DNA of 64,000 bases from Streptomyces catenulae (GTDB lineage Bacteria; Actinomycetota; Actinomycetes; Streptomycetales; Streptomycetaceae). Positions 52,753 to 61,530 of the stretch are shown one piece after another. Location of the stretch: positions 124,001-188,000 of the forward strand of contig NZ_JODY01000003.1 in assembly GCF_000718015.1 (NCBI RefSeq). The letters run 5' to 3'. Position 1 is the stretch's first letter, and each line of letters begins with the position of its first letter. A program made the position numbers and the translations under genes. The notes under the pieces were generated by a model. That model saw nothing but the letters and a program-made list of their open reading frames with translations, searched no databases and was not told the origin of the DNA.

Positions 52753-53763
52753 GTGTCCTCAGAGTCCGCTGTCCTCGCCCCGTCCGTCCGGCGCCCGTGG
52801 TGGCGCCGGGCCGCACCGGTCGCCGGTCTGCTCCTGCTGTCGCCCTACTGCGCCGAGTACCTGGTCGGCTACCAGGGCGTGCTCACCAGCCCCGTCGATC
52901 TGCTGGCCGCCGTGGTGTTCGTACTGCCGATCTACGGCGCGCCCGCGGTGCTGATCCGCGACCTCACCCGGCGCACCGGCCGCGGTTGGCCGACCCTGCT
53001 GCTGCTCGCCACGGCGGTGGGGCTGATCCAGGCGGGCTGGATCGACCAATCGCTCTTCAACCACCGGGACTTCGCCGACGGCCCGCTGCCCACCCTGCTG
53101 CCCGGGCTCGACGTCGACGCCAGCCAGCTGCTGACCTTCCTCGTCGGCCATGTGATCTGGAGCTTCGGCGCGCCCGTCGCCGTGATCGAGTCCTGCGTAC
53201 CGGAGCGCGCCGGACGCCCCTGGCTGGGGTGGAAGGGCACGGCGGTGCTCGCCGTGGTCTATGTCGCCGGGGCGGTCTTCTTCACCTACCAACTGGTCGT
53301 CGTGCCGGGCTTCCACGCCCGGCCCGGGCAGCTCGTCGCCGTCGGGGTGGCGGTGGCGGCGGCCGTCGGCGCCGCCTTCGCGCTGCCGCGGCGCACCGCA
53401 CGGACGACCGGCACCGTCCCGCCGCCGTGGGGCGTCGGCCTCGTCGCGCTGGCGCTGCTCGCCGCGTTCGTCACCCTCAACGACCAGTGGGCCTGGCGCG
53501 GTGTGGCCGTCGCGCTGGCCGCGCTGACGCTCCTCGGGGTGCTGCTCGTGCGCTGGTCGCGGCGGTCGGGCTGGGGCCGCCGCCACCGGCTGGCCGTCGC
53601 CGCCGCCGCGCTGCTGCTCTACGCGGGCCTCGCCTTCGCCGTGAACCCGCAGCACACCCCGCAGCCGGTGCTGTACGCCTCACGCGGCGCGGCGCTGCTG
53701 GGCGTGGTGGTGTTGCTGTACGTCGCGGCGCGCCGCACCGTACGGGCCCGGCCGGCCGGTTGA
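52753..53763 (+). CDS. Polytopic membrane protein, function unknown
   Basis: This 336-aa protein has about 9 predicted membrane helices (APVAGLLLLSPYCAEYLVGY, LLAAVVFVLPIYGAPAVLIRDL, LLTFLVGHVIWSFGAPVAVIES). I do not recognise a transporter signature. The conserved-looking loop DQSLFNHRDFADG after the third helix may be functional. It is divergent from, and probably repressed by, the adjacent TetR protein, so an efflux or stress role is possible. GTG 52753 has only a weak ribosome binding site. Confidence 0.65.
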   Translation: MSSESAVLAPSVRRPWWRRAAPVAGLLLLSPYCAEYLVGYQGVLTSPVDLLAAVVFVLPIYGAPAVLIRDLTRRTGRGWPTLLLLATAVGLIQAGWIDQSLFNHRDFADGPLPTLLPGLDVDASQLLTFLVGHVIWSFGAPVAVIESCVPERAGRPWLGWKGTAVLAVVYVAGAVFFTYQLVVVPGFHARPGQLVAVGVAVAAAVGAAFALPRRTARTTGTVPPPWGVGLVALALLAAFVTLNDQWAWRGVAVALAALTLLGVLLVRWSRRSGWGRRHRLAVAAAALLLYAGLAFAVNPQHTPQPVLYASRGAALLGVVVLLYVAARRTVRARPAG

Positions 53764-53770
53764 AACGGGC

Positions 53771-54610
53771 TCAGCCGGTGGCGGTCAGCCGGGCGACCCG
53801 GTCGGCGTCGCAGGTGCGGGGGCAGGTGACGCAGGTGTCCTCGGGGCGCAGCGTGTAGAACATGCAGCAACTGGCGCGGTCCCGGGTCGGCAGCGCCGCA
53901 CCGTCCGGCCCGGTCAGCTCGCGGAACGCGGCGGAGCCGACGTACGGGGCGGTGGCGCCGGGCAGCAGCCGCTCCAGTTCGGCGACGGCGCGCCGCTCCT
54001 CGCCCAGCAGGTGCCCGAGGTACCACAGCCCCTCGACGATCTCGTCGGACGCCATGCCCCACAGGGCGCGTGGTCCGCGCCGCATCCGGCCGCGGAAGCC
54101 GTCCAGCACCGGCCCCAGATGCTCGGCCACCGCCTCGCGCACCGCACCGCGCAGCGCCTCCTCGTCGGGGACCACCCGCGCCCCGGGCAGCTCCGCCGCC
54201 GGGTCGTCGGGAAGACAGGCGAACGAGCTAACGCGTACCGCCATCCGGCCCTCCTCGCGGTGGAAGGCGACATCGGCGGCGGGCAGCGACGGCACCCGAC
54301 GGTGCAGGAACCACGGCACGGTGATCAGCAGACAGGCGGGCCAGCCGTAGCGGTGCAGTGCGAAGGAGGCCACGACGTCCGGGCGGCCGCGGGTGCCGTA
54401 GTCCCGCTGGATCTGTGCATCGTCCCAGGTCAGAAAGGATTCCAGGGCCTCGCCGCCGGCCGCCAGGGCGGCGGCGGTCACCCAGCCGTCGCCCTCCGGC
54501 AGTGCGGCGTCCGCCTCGGTGACCCGCAGCGCGGGGAAGACCTCGGTCAGCCGCGCGTAGGCGCCGGAGAGCGGGGAGGTGCGGGCGGACGTGGCGAGGG
54601 CAGAGGGCAT
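53771..54610 (-). CDS. FhuF-like ferric siderophore reductase with 2Fe-2S cluster
   Basis: This 279-aa protein has the FhuF C-terminal signature Cys-Cys-x10-Cys-x2-Cys (SCCMFYTLRPEDTCVTCP), which binds a 2Fe-2S cluster. The rest of the domain includes YGWPACLLITVPWFLHRRVP. Such proteins reduce Fe(III) in imported siderophore complexes and release iron in the cytoplasm. An excellent iron box lies 27 bp upstream of the ATG at 54637-54655, so expression should rise under iron limitation through a DmdR/IdeR-type repressor. No siderophore biosynthesis or uptake genes are adjacent. Confidence 0.87.
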   Translation of the reverse strand: MPSALATSARTSPLSGAYARLTEVFPALRVTEADAALPEGDGWVTAAALAAGGEALESFLTWDDAQIQRDYGTRGRPDVVASFALHRYGWPACLLITVPWFLHRRVPSLPAADVAFHREEGRMAVRVSSFACLPDDPAAELPGARVVPDEEALRGAVREAVAEHLGPVLDGFRGRMRRGPRALWGMASDEIVEGLWYLGHLLGEERRAVAELERLLPGATAPYVGSAAFRELTGPDGAALPTRDRASCCMFYTLRPEDTCVTCPRTCDADRVARLTATG

Positions 54611-54636
54611 GCGAGACCACCGAATCGCGATCGTTG

Positions 54637-54655
54637 GCAGGTAAGGCTTACCTTA
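54637..54655 (-). promoter_or_regulatory. Iron box (DmdR/IdeR-type operator)
   Basis: GCAGGTAAGGCTTACCTTA matches the actinobacterial iron-box consensus TTAGGTTAGSCTAACCTAA at about 15 of 19 positions and contains the inverted repeat AGGTAAG/CTTACCT. It lies just upstream of the FhuF-like gene and 82 bp before the gntR start. Confidence 0.85.
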
Positions 54656-54736
54656 GCGGATGCCTACCCGTGGGGCGCGAGCTGGGAACCTTCGCCCTCG
54701 GCGCCTACAGTTCGGGGGATGTCAGGAGGCGCCCCC

Positions 54737-55552
54737 ATGGAACAGGCCACAGCGGACCACGGACCGGCGGCCCGTCCCCGGGTGCCCGCCCAGGCCGGTC
54801 CCGTCGCGGACCGGAGCGGACCCACGGCGGAGCGGACCGCTCCCGGCACGGACCGGGAGGAGCGTGCCGCCCCCGGGACGGCCGCCGCCGGGCCCCGCCC
54901 GGAGGCCGTGCCGCCCGTCGTCCGGCCGCAGCGTCACTCCGTCCGCGCGCAGATCCTCGCGGCGCTGCGGCAGTCGCTGCTCGCCGGGGACCTGACGCCG
55001 GGCGAGGTCTACTCCGCGCCCGCGCTCGCCGGGCGGTACGGCGTCTCGGCGACCCCGGTCCGGGAGGCGATGCAGCAGCTCGCGGGCGAGGGCGCGGTCG
55101 AGGTGGTGCCCAACCGCGGCTTCCGGGTCGCCGAGCACAGCATCCGCGACCTCACCGAGGTGGCGGAGGTCCGGGCGATGCTGGAGGTCCCGGCGGTGGT
55201 CCGGCTGGCGGGCGCGGTGCTCGGCCCGGAGCGCTGGGAGGGGCTGCGGACGCTGGCCGCCGACGGGGTCGCCGCCGCGGCGTGCGGCGACCGCCCCGGG
55301 TACGCCGAGGCGGACCGCGCCTTCCACCACGCCCTGATGTCCCTCACCGGCAACCGGCGGCTGGCCGCGGTCGTCGACGACCTGCTCCGCCGGGCCCGCC
55401 GCCCGGCCGGTGGCCCCCGCCCGCGCCCGGCGGACCTCCAGGCGGACGCCGCCCAGCATGTGGCGCTGGTGGACGCGCTGGCCGCCGGTGAGGTGGCCCG
55501 TGCCGAGCGCCTCGCCCGCGACCATCTCTCGCTCGCCCGGCACCGGTCCTGA
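54737..55552 (+). CDS. GntR family regulator, FadR/FCD type
   Basis: This 271-aa protein has a long disordered N-terminus of about 60 residues. A GntR winged helix follows (QRHSVRAQILAALRQSLLAG, ALAGRYGVSATPVREAMQQLAGEGAVEVVPNRGFRV), then an FCD-type all-helical effector domain (RAMLEVPAVVRLAGAV, YAEADRAFHHALMSLTGN, with Asp/His metal ligands). ATG 54737 was chosen because AGGAGG lies 7 nt before it; ATG 54719 is in frame but poorly placed. The target genes are unknown. It may be read from a promoter near the iron box. Confidence 0.87.
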   Translation: MEQATADHGPAARPRVPAQAGPVADRSGPTAERTAPGTDREERAAPGTAAAGPRPEAVPPVVRPQRHSVRAQILAALRQSLLAGDLTPGEVYSAPALAGRYGVSATPVREAMQQLAGEGAVEVVPNRGFRVAEHSIRDLTEVAEVRAMLEVPAVVRLAGAVLGPERWEGLRTLAADGVAAAACGDRPGYAEADRAFHHALMSLTGNRRLAAVVDDLLRRARRPAGGPRPRPADLQADAAQHVALVDALAAGEVARAERLARDHLSLARHRS

Positions 55553-55584
55553 GCCGCCCGGCCGGTGGTCCGGCCGGGCGGCTC
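55551..55584. terminator. Bidirectional terminator overlapping the gntR stop
   Basis: A perfect 13-bp stem (GAGCCGCCCGGCC at 55551-55563 with its complement at 55572-55584) and an 8-nt loop begin inside the TGA stop of gntR. They end 14 bp before the stop of the convergent methyltransferase gene. Confidence 0.75.
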
Positions 55585-55597
55585 GTACGGTGTGCGG

Positions 55598-56464
55598 TCA
55601 GTCCGTCACCAGCTTCTCCAGCGGGAGCGCCGCGACATCGGCGGCGGGCCGGGAGAGGTGGAGATCGGCGTGGTAGAAGCCGTCCGCCTCCTTGCCGTCG
55701 GTCGGCAGGGCGTGCGCGGCCAGCGCCGTGAAGGCCGCCCGCCGCTCGCCGTCGTCCGCGAACCGGCGCTGACGAAACGTTCGGGCGGGCAGCTTCTCCG
55801 TCACCAGCCCGGCGCGCGCCAGCAGATCGGCCACCGGGCCGTACGAGACGGTGCGCAGCACGAACGCGGCGATCCACGGCGGCGCGGTCACCGCGTCGAG
55901 GAGATGCCCGAACGTGCGGGCCGTGATGTAGCCGACGCCGCCGGTGACGGTGATCAGATCGGTCCCGGCGAGCGCGGCGCGCAGCGCGGGGGTGGGCGGC
56001 GCGGTCTCCAGGTTCTCCGCGAAGCCCGCGTCCAGCAGCCCGGCCTCGCGCCCGTAGCGCACGGCCCGGTCCGCCGCGTCGATGCCGGTGAGATGGACCG
56101 CGTCGTCCCGGCGCCGGGTGGCGAAGTACGCGCGGTCGGCCGCCACCCCCGCCGCGCCGTCCGGACCGGGGGCGGTGTAGCGGTCGTAGAGGTCGGCGAG
56201 GGTCAGCCGGTGGTTGAGGAGCGCGGCGTTGATCCCGTACGAGCAGCACAGATCGACGACGCGCAACGGCGGACGGTCCGTGCGGCGGCGGTGCAGGGCG
56301 TCGACGGCGGCGCGGAACACCGCCTGGCCGTGGTGGGGTATCTGGTAGTCGAGCGGCTGGAGCGTCGTGAAGTAGCGGCGTGGATCCGGGCAGTTGTAGA
56401 TCGCCTCGAAATCAGCCTTGCCCCAGTCGGACGAGGTGGTGGGGCGGTGCGCTTCAGTTGCCAC
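55598..56464 (-). CDS. SAM-dependent methyltransferase-like protein
   Basis: This 288-aa protein has a class-I methyltransferase core: LRVVDLCCSYGINAALLNH (motif I, with CCSYG in place of the usual GxGxG), LTGIDAADRAVRYGREAGL (motif II), and DLITVTGGVGYITARTF. It begins SSDWGKADFEAIYNCPDPRRYFTTLQPLDYQIP. The unusual motif I suggests a divergent member; substrate unknown. GTG 56464 follows AGGAGG. It stands alone, convergent with gntR. Confidence 0.78.
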   Translation of the reverse strand: MATEAHRPTTSSDWGKADFEAIYNCPDPRRYFTTLQPLDYQIPHHGQAVFRAAVDALHRRRTDRPPLRVVDLCCSYGINAALLNHRLTLADLYDRYTAPGPDGAAGVAADRAYFATRRRDDAVHLTGIDAADRAVRYGREAGLLDAGFAENLETAPPTPALRAALAGTDLITVTGGVGYITARTFGHLLDAVTAPPWIAAFVLRTVSYGPVADLLARAGLVTEKLPARTFRQRRFADDGERRAAFTALAAHALPTDGKEADGFYHADLHLSRPAADVAALPLEKLVTD

Positions 56465-56779
56465 GGATGCCTCCTGAAAGCTCTGCCGGACGGTGGGGGG
56501 ACCGGACCAGCATCCAGCCCGGACCCCGGGGCGGCACCGTCACTTGCGGCCATTTTCGGCGCTCCGGCCCGGGCCCGGGGCGCCCGCGACGGCCGTCGGG
56601 CGCGGCCGGGACGCCCTGGCTGCGCGGGTACGGCGGCCCGCCGCGGCGGCCGTTCCGGCCCCGCCGCCGTAGGTTTTCGGCCGATGACGCCGCGGGCGGG
56701 CATGGCCGACGCCAAGGGGTTGACGGGGCTCCCGCGGCGGCACGGGGCCCGGGGTCCGGGGCGGCGGGGCGCCCCGCCG
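56465..56779. other. 315-bp intergenic region
   Basis: Gap between the methyltransferase start and the stop of the next minus-strand gene. It contains the gapless 16-bp palindrome GGCGGGGCGCCCCGCC (56763-56778) next to that stop. I see nothing else I can assign. Confidence 0.55.
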
Positions 56780-57703
56780 TCAGGTGGGCTCGGCGCCCGG
56801 TCCGTCCGTGGTGTCGTGCTCGTCCAGCAGGGCGCGGGGGAAGCGTCCGGTGAGCCAGGTGGGGAGGCCGCCCATGAGGCGGAAGAGGCGGGCCGCCTCG
56901 GCGAGCAGATGGTCGGCGTCGTCCTCCGGCGCCGCGTCCGCCAGGGCGACCAGCGCGGGCGCCGTGCCGACCAGGAACCCCAACTCCTCCCGGATCCGCA
57001 GCGATTCGGCGAATCCGTGCCGCGCCTCGGCCACCTCGCCGTCCCGCAGGGCGAGTCCGGCGAGATGGCGCCAGGTGGCGGAGAGCAGCAGGGCGTCCCC
57101 GGCGGCGGTCGCCCCGGCGTGCGCCCGGCGGTAGGCGGCGCGGGCGGACTGCGGGCTGTCCGCGACATGTTCGGACATCAGCCCGCGCCGGAAGTCCAGC
57201 AGCGGCCGCCCGGGCGCACCGGGCGCGAGGAGCGCGGCGGCCCGGCCGAGCGCGGAGCGGGCCTCGTCGGCGCGGTCGCGGACGCCCAACACCGTGGCGG
57301 TGTAGGCGAGATGGCCGCGTTCGCAGGCCGCGCCGCCGCGCTCCGCGTCGTCGGCGGCGAGCGCCTCCGCGGCGCGCAGCGCGTCCTCCGCCGCCGCCCA
57401 GCCCGCGGCGGTGTACATACAGCGCTCCACCAGGAGGGCGGCGCGGTGCAGGGCGACGGGTGCGCTGCGGGCGGCGTGCGGCTCCAGCAGCGCCGCGGCA
57501 TCGTCCCAGCAGCCGCGGGAGCGCAGCCGCCACACGGCGCGGTCGAGCGGGTCGTCGCCGGGTGTACGGGCCGCGGGGACCGGGGGCGGGGCGGGGGCCC
57601 GGCGGGCCGCTGCCGAAGTCGTGGATCGCGGGGACACAGGGGACGCGGTGGCGTCCGGGGATCCCTCGGGTTTCGCGGATTTCGGCATAGCGGGATCCGC
57701 CAC
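56780..57703 (-). CDS. TPR-like helical protein, function unknown
   Basis: This 307-aa protein has a disordered N-terminus of about 50 residues. The rest is Ala/Arg/Leu-rich helical sequence with TPR-like periodicity (DRAVWRLRSRGCWDDAAALLEPHA, AACERGHLAYTATVLGV, AYRRAHAGATAAGDALLLSATWRHLAGLALRDGEVAEARHGFAESLRIREELG). Such modules usually mediate protein contacts. GTG 57703 follows GGGAGGGCAAG; an in-frame ATG lies at 57688. Two adjacent 12-bp tandem duplications sit just upstream. It is not obviously linked to pucR. Confidence 0.72.
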   Translation of the reverse strand: MADPAMPKSAKPEGSPDATASPVSPRSTTSAAARRAPAPPPVPAARTPGDDPLDRAVWRLRSRGCWDDAAALLEPHAARSAPVALHRAALLVERCMYTAAGWAAAEDALRAAEALAADDAERGGAACERGHLAYTATVLGVRDRADEARSALGRAAALLAPGAPGRPLLDFRRGLMSEHVADSPQSARAAYRRAHAGATAAGDALLLSATWRHLAGLALRDGEVAEARHGFAESLRIREELGFLVGTAPALVALADAAPEDDADHLLAEAARLFRLMGGLPTWLTGRFPRALLDEHDTTDGPGAEPT

Positions 57704-57725
57704 CTTGCCCTCCCGAGCGCGCCAT

Positions 57726-57774
57726 TGAGCTGGAAACTGAGCTGGAAATGGAAGCCGTGGCCGAAGCCGTGGGC
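57726..57774 (-). repeat. Two neighbouring 12-bp tandem duplications
   Basis: TGAGCTGGAAAC/TGAGCTGGAAAT (57726-57737, 57738-57749) and GAAGCCGTGGCC/GAAGCCGTGGGC (57751-57762, 57763-57774) lie 23-71 bp upstream of the TPR-like gene start. Each pair differs at one position. They could be regulator sites or replication-slippage products. Confidence 0.7.
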
Positions 57775-57814
57775 GCATCTCAGCACGGATTCCGTGGCGC
57801 GGCCAAGGGCTCGG

Positions 57815-57828
57815 GTGAAAGTTTTCAC
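57815..57828. promoter_or_regulatory. GTGAAA/TTTCAC inverted repeat
   Basis: GTGAAAGTTTTCAC is an AT-rich 6+2+6 inverted repeat in otherwise GC-rich DNA, about 110 bp upstream of the TPR-like gene. It is a possible operator; the protein is unknown. Confidence 0.4.
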
Positions 57829-58107
57829 AATCGCCCCGGAACCGCTCCGCTCCCCGGGAACGGCCGGTGAGCACCGGGCCGCCGGGCCGGGCGCACACCC
57901 GGCGCACCCGGCGCACACCGCCCCGGCATCGCCCGATCGTGGTACCCCGAACGGGCCCGGGAGCGGGGCGGATACGGCCGGTCCCGGCGCGGCGTCACGG
58001 CCCCCGCGCGGCCCGCTCCCGTACGGCGTCGGCGGTGTCCCCGGCCGCCTGCCCCGGCGTGCGCCCCGCCCGGGGGCGCCACGGATCCGGTGGCGGGCCG
58101 TCCGGAC

Positions 58108-59760
58108 TCAGCTCATCCGCAGGGCGAGGAAGAAGTCGAGCTTGTCCTCCAGCCGGGAGAGGTCACGGCCCGTCAGCTGCTCGATCCGGCCCACGCGGTA
58201 GCGCAGGGTGTTGACGTGCAGATGCAGGCGTCCGGCGCAGCGGGTCCACGACCCGTCGCAGTCCAGGAACGCCTCCAGGGTGGGGATGAGTTCGGCGCGG
58301 TGGCGGCGGTCGTAGTCGCGCAGCGGGTCCAGCAGCCGCGCGGTGAAGGCGCGGCGTACGTCGTCGGGGACGAACGGCAGCAGCAGGACGTGCGAGGCCA
58401 GCTCCTCGTGCCCGGCGGTGCAGACCCGGCCGGGGCGGGCGGCGGCGACCCGGCGGGCGTGCCGGGCCTCCTCCAGGGCGCCGCGGAGTCCGTCGGCGGA
58501 GTGCACGGGCGCGCTGACGCCGATCGTCAGCCGGCCGTCGTCGGCCAGTCCGCTGCCGAGCGGCTCCTCGACGGCGGAGAGCAGCGCGGTGGCGTGCAGC
58601 CCCTCGCCCTCGCCGTCGGCGGTGGCGGGCAGCGGCACCAGCGCCACCGCCTCGTCGCCGGTGTCGGCCACCGCGATCCGGTCGGACGCCTCCGGCCCGG
58701 AGGCGCCGGGGGCCACCAGGACCTCCTCCAGCAGGGCCTGCGCCACCGGGCCGCCGGGGCCCTCGTCGCCGTCCCACTCGACGCGGGCCACCACGATCTG
58801 CCAGTGCGGCGCACCGCCCGGGCCGGGCAGCAGCACCGGGGCGGCCAGCCGCAGCCGGGCCGCGATCTCGGTGGAGGCGGCGCCCGTCTGGACCAGCTCC
58901 AGCACCTCCTGGGCGAGCCGCCGCCGCACCGTGCGCGCGGCGTCGCGCCGCTCGCGTTCGACGGCGATCAGCTGGGTGACGCCCTGGAGCAGGTCGAGCC
59001 GTTCGGCGGGCCACTCCGCGATGTCCGCCTCGACCGCCAGCAGCCACTCCGACAGCAGCGTCTCGCGCCCCTCCCGACCGTCCTGGCGCACCGGGAAGAG
59101 GGCGTACGCGGTGTCGTCGAGGGTGACGCGGCAGGGGCCGCGGCGGCCCTCGCGGGCGGCGGCGAGATGGGCCCCGGCCAGCCGGGCGCCCCGGTTCTCG
59201 GGCAGCTCGGGGCCCTGGTCGGTCAGGGTCGAACCGGCGATCTGCCGTCCGGTGGGGGAGAGGACCCAGGCGCGCAGGTCGAGGTCGGAGCCGAGGAGGT
59301 CCAGGACGACGTCCGGGCCGCCGCCCGCCGGGCCGGAGGTCATCATCCGGCGGTGGCGGTCGACGACGGCGGCGAGGTCACCGGCGCGTTCGGCGGAGAC
59401 CTGGCGGACGACGTACTCGGTGATGGAGGCGAACGAGACGGCCTCGGCGACGGCGAAGAGCGGCAGCCGGTGGCGGGCGCAGGCCGCGATCAGGTCCTCG
59501 GGGACGGGGCCCAGCTCCGCGGTGCCCGCGCCGAGCCCGGCGACGCCCTCGGCGACCAGGATGCGGACGAACCGCTCGGCGTCGCCCGGCTCGCGGCGCC
59601 AGGCCAGCCCGGTCAGCACCAGCTCGCCGCCGGAGAGATAGCGGCTGGGGTCGCGGAGGTCGGTGGTCATGATGGAGCGGACCGAGCGCTCCAGCTCGTC
59701 CTCGCCCCCGAGCAGGGTCAGGCCCAGGGATGCCGTGTCCAGGAGTGCGCGGAGCCGCAT
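58108..59760 (-). CDS. pucR: PucR family regulator of purine catabolism
   Basis: This 550-aa regulator has an N-terminal PucR-like sensor domain (MRLRALLDTASLGLTLLGGEDEL, YLSGGELVLTGLAWRREPGDAERFVRILVAEGVAGL). A central GGDEF-like helical region follows, then a C-terminal HTH_30 DNA-binding domain (AFLDCDGSWTRCAGRLHLHVNTLRYRVGRIEQLTGRDLS). ATG 59760 marks the conserved N-terminus; the frame is open further upstream. It is divergent from the xanthine dehydrogenase operon, the classic target of PucR, across 293 bp. Confidence 0.9.
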   Translation of the reverse strand: MRLRALLDTASLGLTLLGGEDELERSVRSIMTTDLRDPSRYLSGGELVLTGLAWRREPGDAERFVRILVAEGVAGLGAGTAELGPVPEDLIAACARHRLPLFAVAEAVSFASITEYVVRQVSAERAGDLAAVVDRHRRMMTSGPAGGGPDVVLDLLGSDLDLRAWVLSPTGRQIAGSTLTDQGPELPENRGARLAGAHLAAAREGRRGPCRVTLDDTAYALFPVRQDGREGRETLLSEWLLAVEADIAEWPAERLDLLQGVTQLIAVERERRDAARTVRRRLAQEVLELVQTGAASTEIAARLRLAAPVLLPGPGGAPHWQIVVARVEWDGDEGPGGPVAQALLEEVLVAPGASGPEASDRIAVADTGDEAVALVPLPATADGEGEGLHATALLSAVEEPLGSGLADDGRLTIGVSAPVHSADGLRGALEEARHARRVAAARPGRVCTAGHEELASHVLLLPFVPDDVRRAFTARLLDPLRDYDRRHRAELIPTLEAFLDCDGSWTRCAGRLHLHVNTLRYRVGRIEQLTGRDLSRLEDKLDFFLALRMS

Positions 59761-60018
59761 GACCTCGCCGATCTGTGCTGTGTGGTGGTGCCGTGAATGC
59801 CGCGAGGTGTACCGACCCCGCCGTTCGTTCGAATCTACAAGACAGGCCGCGTGGCCAGCCAACCGCTTCATGGTTTCGGTGACTGCACCCCGGGGCGCGG
59901 GGCCGCGTTGACTGGCACCGACGGCATGAACAGGACATGAACTGCTCGCCGGCGGCGCGACCGGTGGAACTCCACCGTGGGTGGCGAGCGAGAGTCTTCT
60001 GTGAGATTCCCGTATTTT

Positions 60019-60034
60019 GCCCTACTTCGCCCTA
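60019..60034 (+). promoter_or_regulatory. GCCCTA direct repeats before xanthine dehydrogenase operon
   Basis: GCCCTA occurs at 60019-60024 and 60029-60034, one helical turn (10 bp) apart, with TTTT and TTC flanks. It lies 20-35 bp upstream of the first gene. This is a possible PucR activation site or a promoter element. Confidence 0.35.
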
Positions 60035-60053
60035 TTCCTGGAAGAGAGTCGTG

Positions 60054-60941
60054 ATGGACTTCCTTCGCCCCGCCACCTGGGACGAGGCGCTCGCCGCGAA
60101 GGCCGAGCACCCCTCGGCGGTACCCCTCGCGGGCGGCACGGACGTGATGGTCGAGATCAACTTCGACCACCGCCGCCCCGCGTACCTGCTCGACCTGGGC
60201 CGCATCCGCGACCTGGAGGAGTGGGAGACCGGGGAGCGGACCGTACGCCTGGGGGCGTCGGTGCCGTACACGAGGATCATGGAGAACCTCCGCGCCGAGC
60301 TGCCCGGGCTGGCGCTCGCCGCGCACACCGTGGCCTCCCCGCAGATCCGCAACCGCGGCGGCGTCGGCGGCAACCTCGGCACCGCCTCCCCGGCGGGCGA
60401 CGCCCACCCCGCGCTGCTCGCCTCCGGCGCCGAGGTCGAGGCCGAATCGGTGCGCGGTCGCCGGATGATCCCGATCGACGACTTCTACCGCGGCGTCAAA
60501 CGCAACGCCCTGGAGCCGGACGAGCTGATCCGCGCCGTCCACATCCCCAAGGCCACCGGACCCCAGCAGTTCTCCAAGGTCGGCACCCGTAACGCCATGG
60601 TCATCGCGGTCTGCGCGTTCGGCCTGGCGCTCCACCCCGACACCCGCACCGTACGCACCGGCATCGGCTCCGCCGCCCCCACCCCCGTACGCGCCACCGC
60701 CGCCGAGGAGTTCCTCACCGCGGCGCTGGACGAGGCCGGGCTGTGGGAGTCGGGCGGACCGCTCCCGCCGTCCCTCGCCCGGGAGTTCGGGCAGCTCGCG
60801 GCCGGTGCCTGCAACCCCATCGACGACGTCCGCGGCAGCGCCGCCTACCGCCGCCACGCCGTCGGCGTGATGGCCCGCCGCACCCTCGGCTGGACCTGGG
60901 AGTCCTACCGCGGACAGGAGAGGAGCGCACAGTGCGCGTGA
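60054..60941 (+). CDS. Xanthine dehydrogenase, FAD subunit
   Basis: This 295-aa subunit M protein has an FAD loop VPLAGGTDVMVEINF, then SPQIRNRGGVGGNLGTASPAGD, the second FAD contact of the family. It lacks the 4Fe-4S cysteine insertion seen in the related subunit at 3458. It carries electrons from the iron-sulfur subunit to NAD+. ATG 60054 follows GGAAGAGAG. It is first of a tightly packed three-gene operon; its end overlaps the next gene by 10 bp. Divergent pucR supports a purine role. Confidence 0.92.
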   Translation: MDFLRPATWDEALAAKAEHPSAVPLAGGTDVMVEINFDHRRPAYLLDLGRIRDLEEWETGERTVRLGASVPYTRIMENLRAELPGLALAAHTVASPQIRNRGGVGGNLGTASPAGDAHPALLASGAEVEAESVRGRRMIPIDDFYRGVKRNALEPDELIRAVHIPKATGPQQFSKVGTRNAMVIAVCAFGLALHPDTRTVRTGIGSAAPTPVRATAAEEFLTAALDEAGLWESGGPLPPSLAREFGQLAAGACNPIDDVRGSAAYRRHAVGVMARRTLGWTWESYRGQERSAQCA

Positions 60942-61528
60942 ACATCACCGTCAACGGCCGCCCGCAGCAGGCCGACGACGTCTGGGAGGGCGAGAGCCTG
61001 CTCTACGTGCTCCGTGAGCGACTGGGCCTGCCCGGCTCCAAGAACGCCTGCGAGCAGGGCGAATGCGGTTCCTGCACGGTCCGTCTGGACGGGGTGCCGG
61101 TCTGCTCCTGCCTGGTCGCCGCCGGACAGGCCGAGGGCCGCGAGGTCGTCACCGTCGAGGGGCTCGCGGACTTCGCCGAGGAGCGCGCCGGTCGCGGCTG
61201 CGCTGCCGGGGCCCCCGGCGCCTGCGGCACCGACCCCGACACCGCCCGCCGCTGGCAGGCCCGGCCCGCCCCCGGCAGCGACGCCCAACTAGCCCCCGTC
61301 CAGCAGGCGTTCATCGACGCCGGTGCCGTCCAGTGCGGCTTCTGCACCCCGGGCCTGCTGGTCGCCGCCGACGAACTCCTGGAGCGCACCGCCGAGCCCT
61401 CCGACGCCGACATCCGCGAGGCGCTCTCCGGCAACCTCTGCCGCTGCACCGGCTACGAGAAGATCCTCGACGCGGTCCGCCTCGCGGCCGCCCGCGCCGC
61501 CGCCCCGACCGCAGAGCAGGGGGCCTGA
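60932..61528 (+). CDS. Xanthine dehydrogenase, [2Fe-2S] subunit
   Basis: This 198-aa subunit has a ferredoxin-like domain (NACEQGECGSCTVRLDGVPVCSC) and a helical domain (QCGFCTPGLLVAADELL, NLCRCTGYEKIL). Between them is an approximately 40-residue insert containing two further cysteines (GRGCAAGAPGACGTD). Streptomycete xanthine dehydrogenases typically carry this insert, as far as I recall. GTG 60932 follows AGGAGAGGAG and overlaps the FAD gene by 10 bp; GTG 60938 is a two-codon alternative. Confidence 0.92.
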   Translation: MRVNITVNGRPQQADDVWEGESLLYVLRERLGLPGSKNACEQGECGSCTVRLDGVPVCSCLVAAGQAEGREVVTVEGLADFAEERAGRGCAAGAPGACGTDPDTARRWQARPAPGSDAQLAPVQQAFIDAGAVQCGFCTPGLLVAADELLERTAEPSDADIREALSGNLCRCTGYEKILDAVRLAAARAAAPTAEQGA

Positions 61529-61530
61529 CC

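Larger units (their letters stand above)
57704..58107. other. 404-bp intergenic region
   Basis: Upstream region of the TPR-like gene. It contains two tandem 12-bp duplications (57726-57774) and GTGAAAGTTTTCAC (57815-57828). The remainder up to the pucR stop is GC-rich without a gene. Confidence 0.6.
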
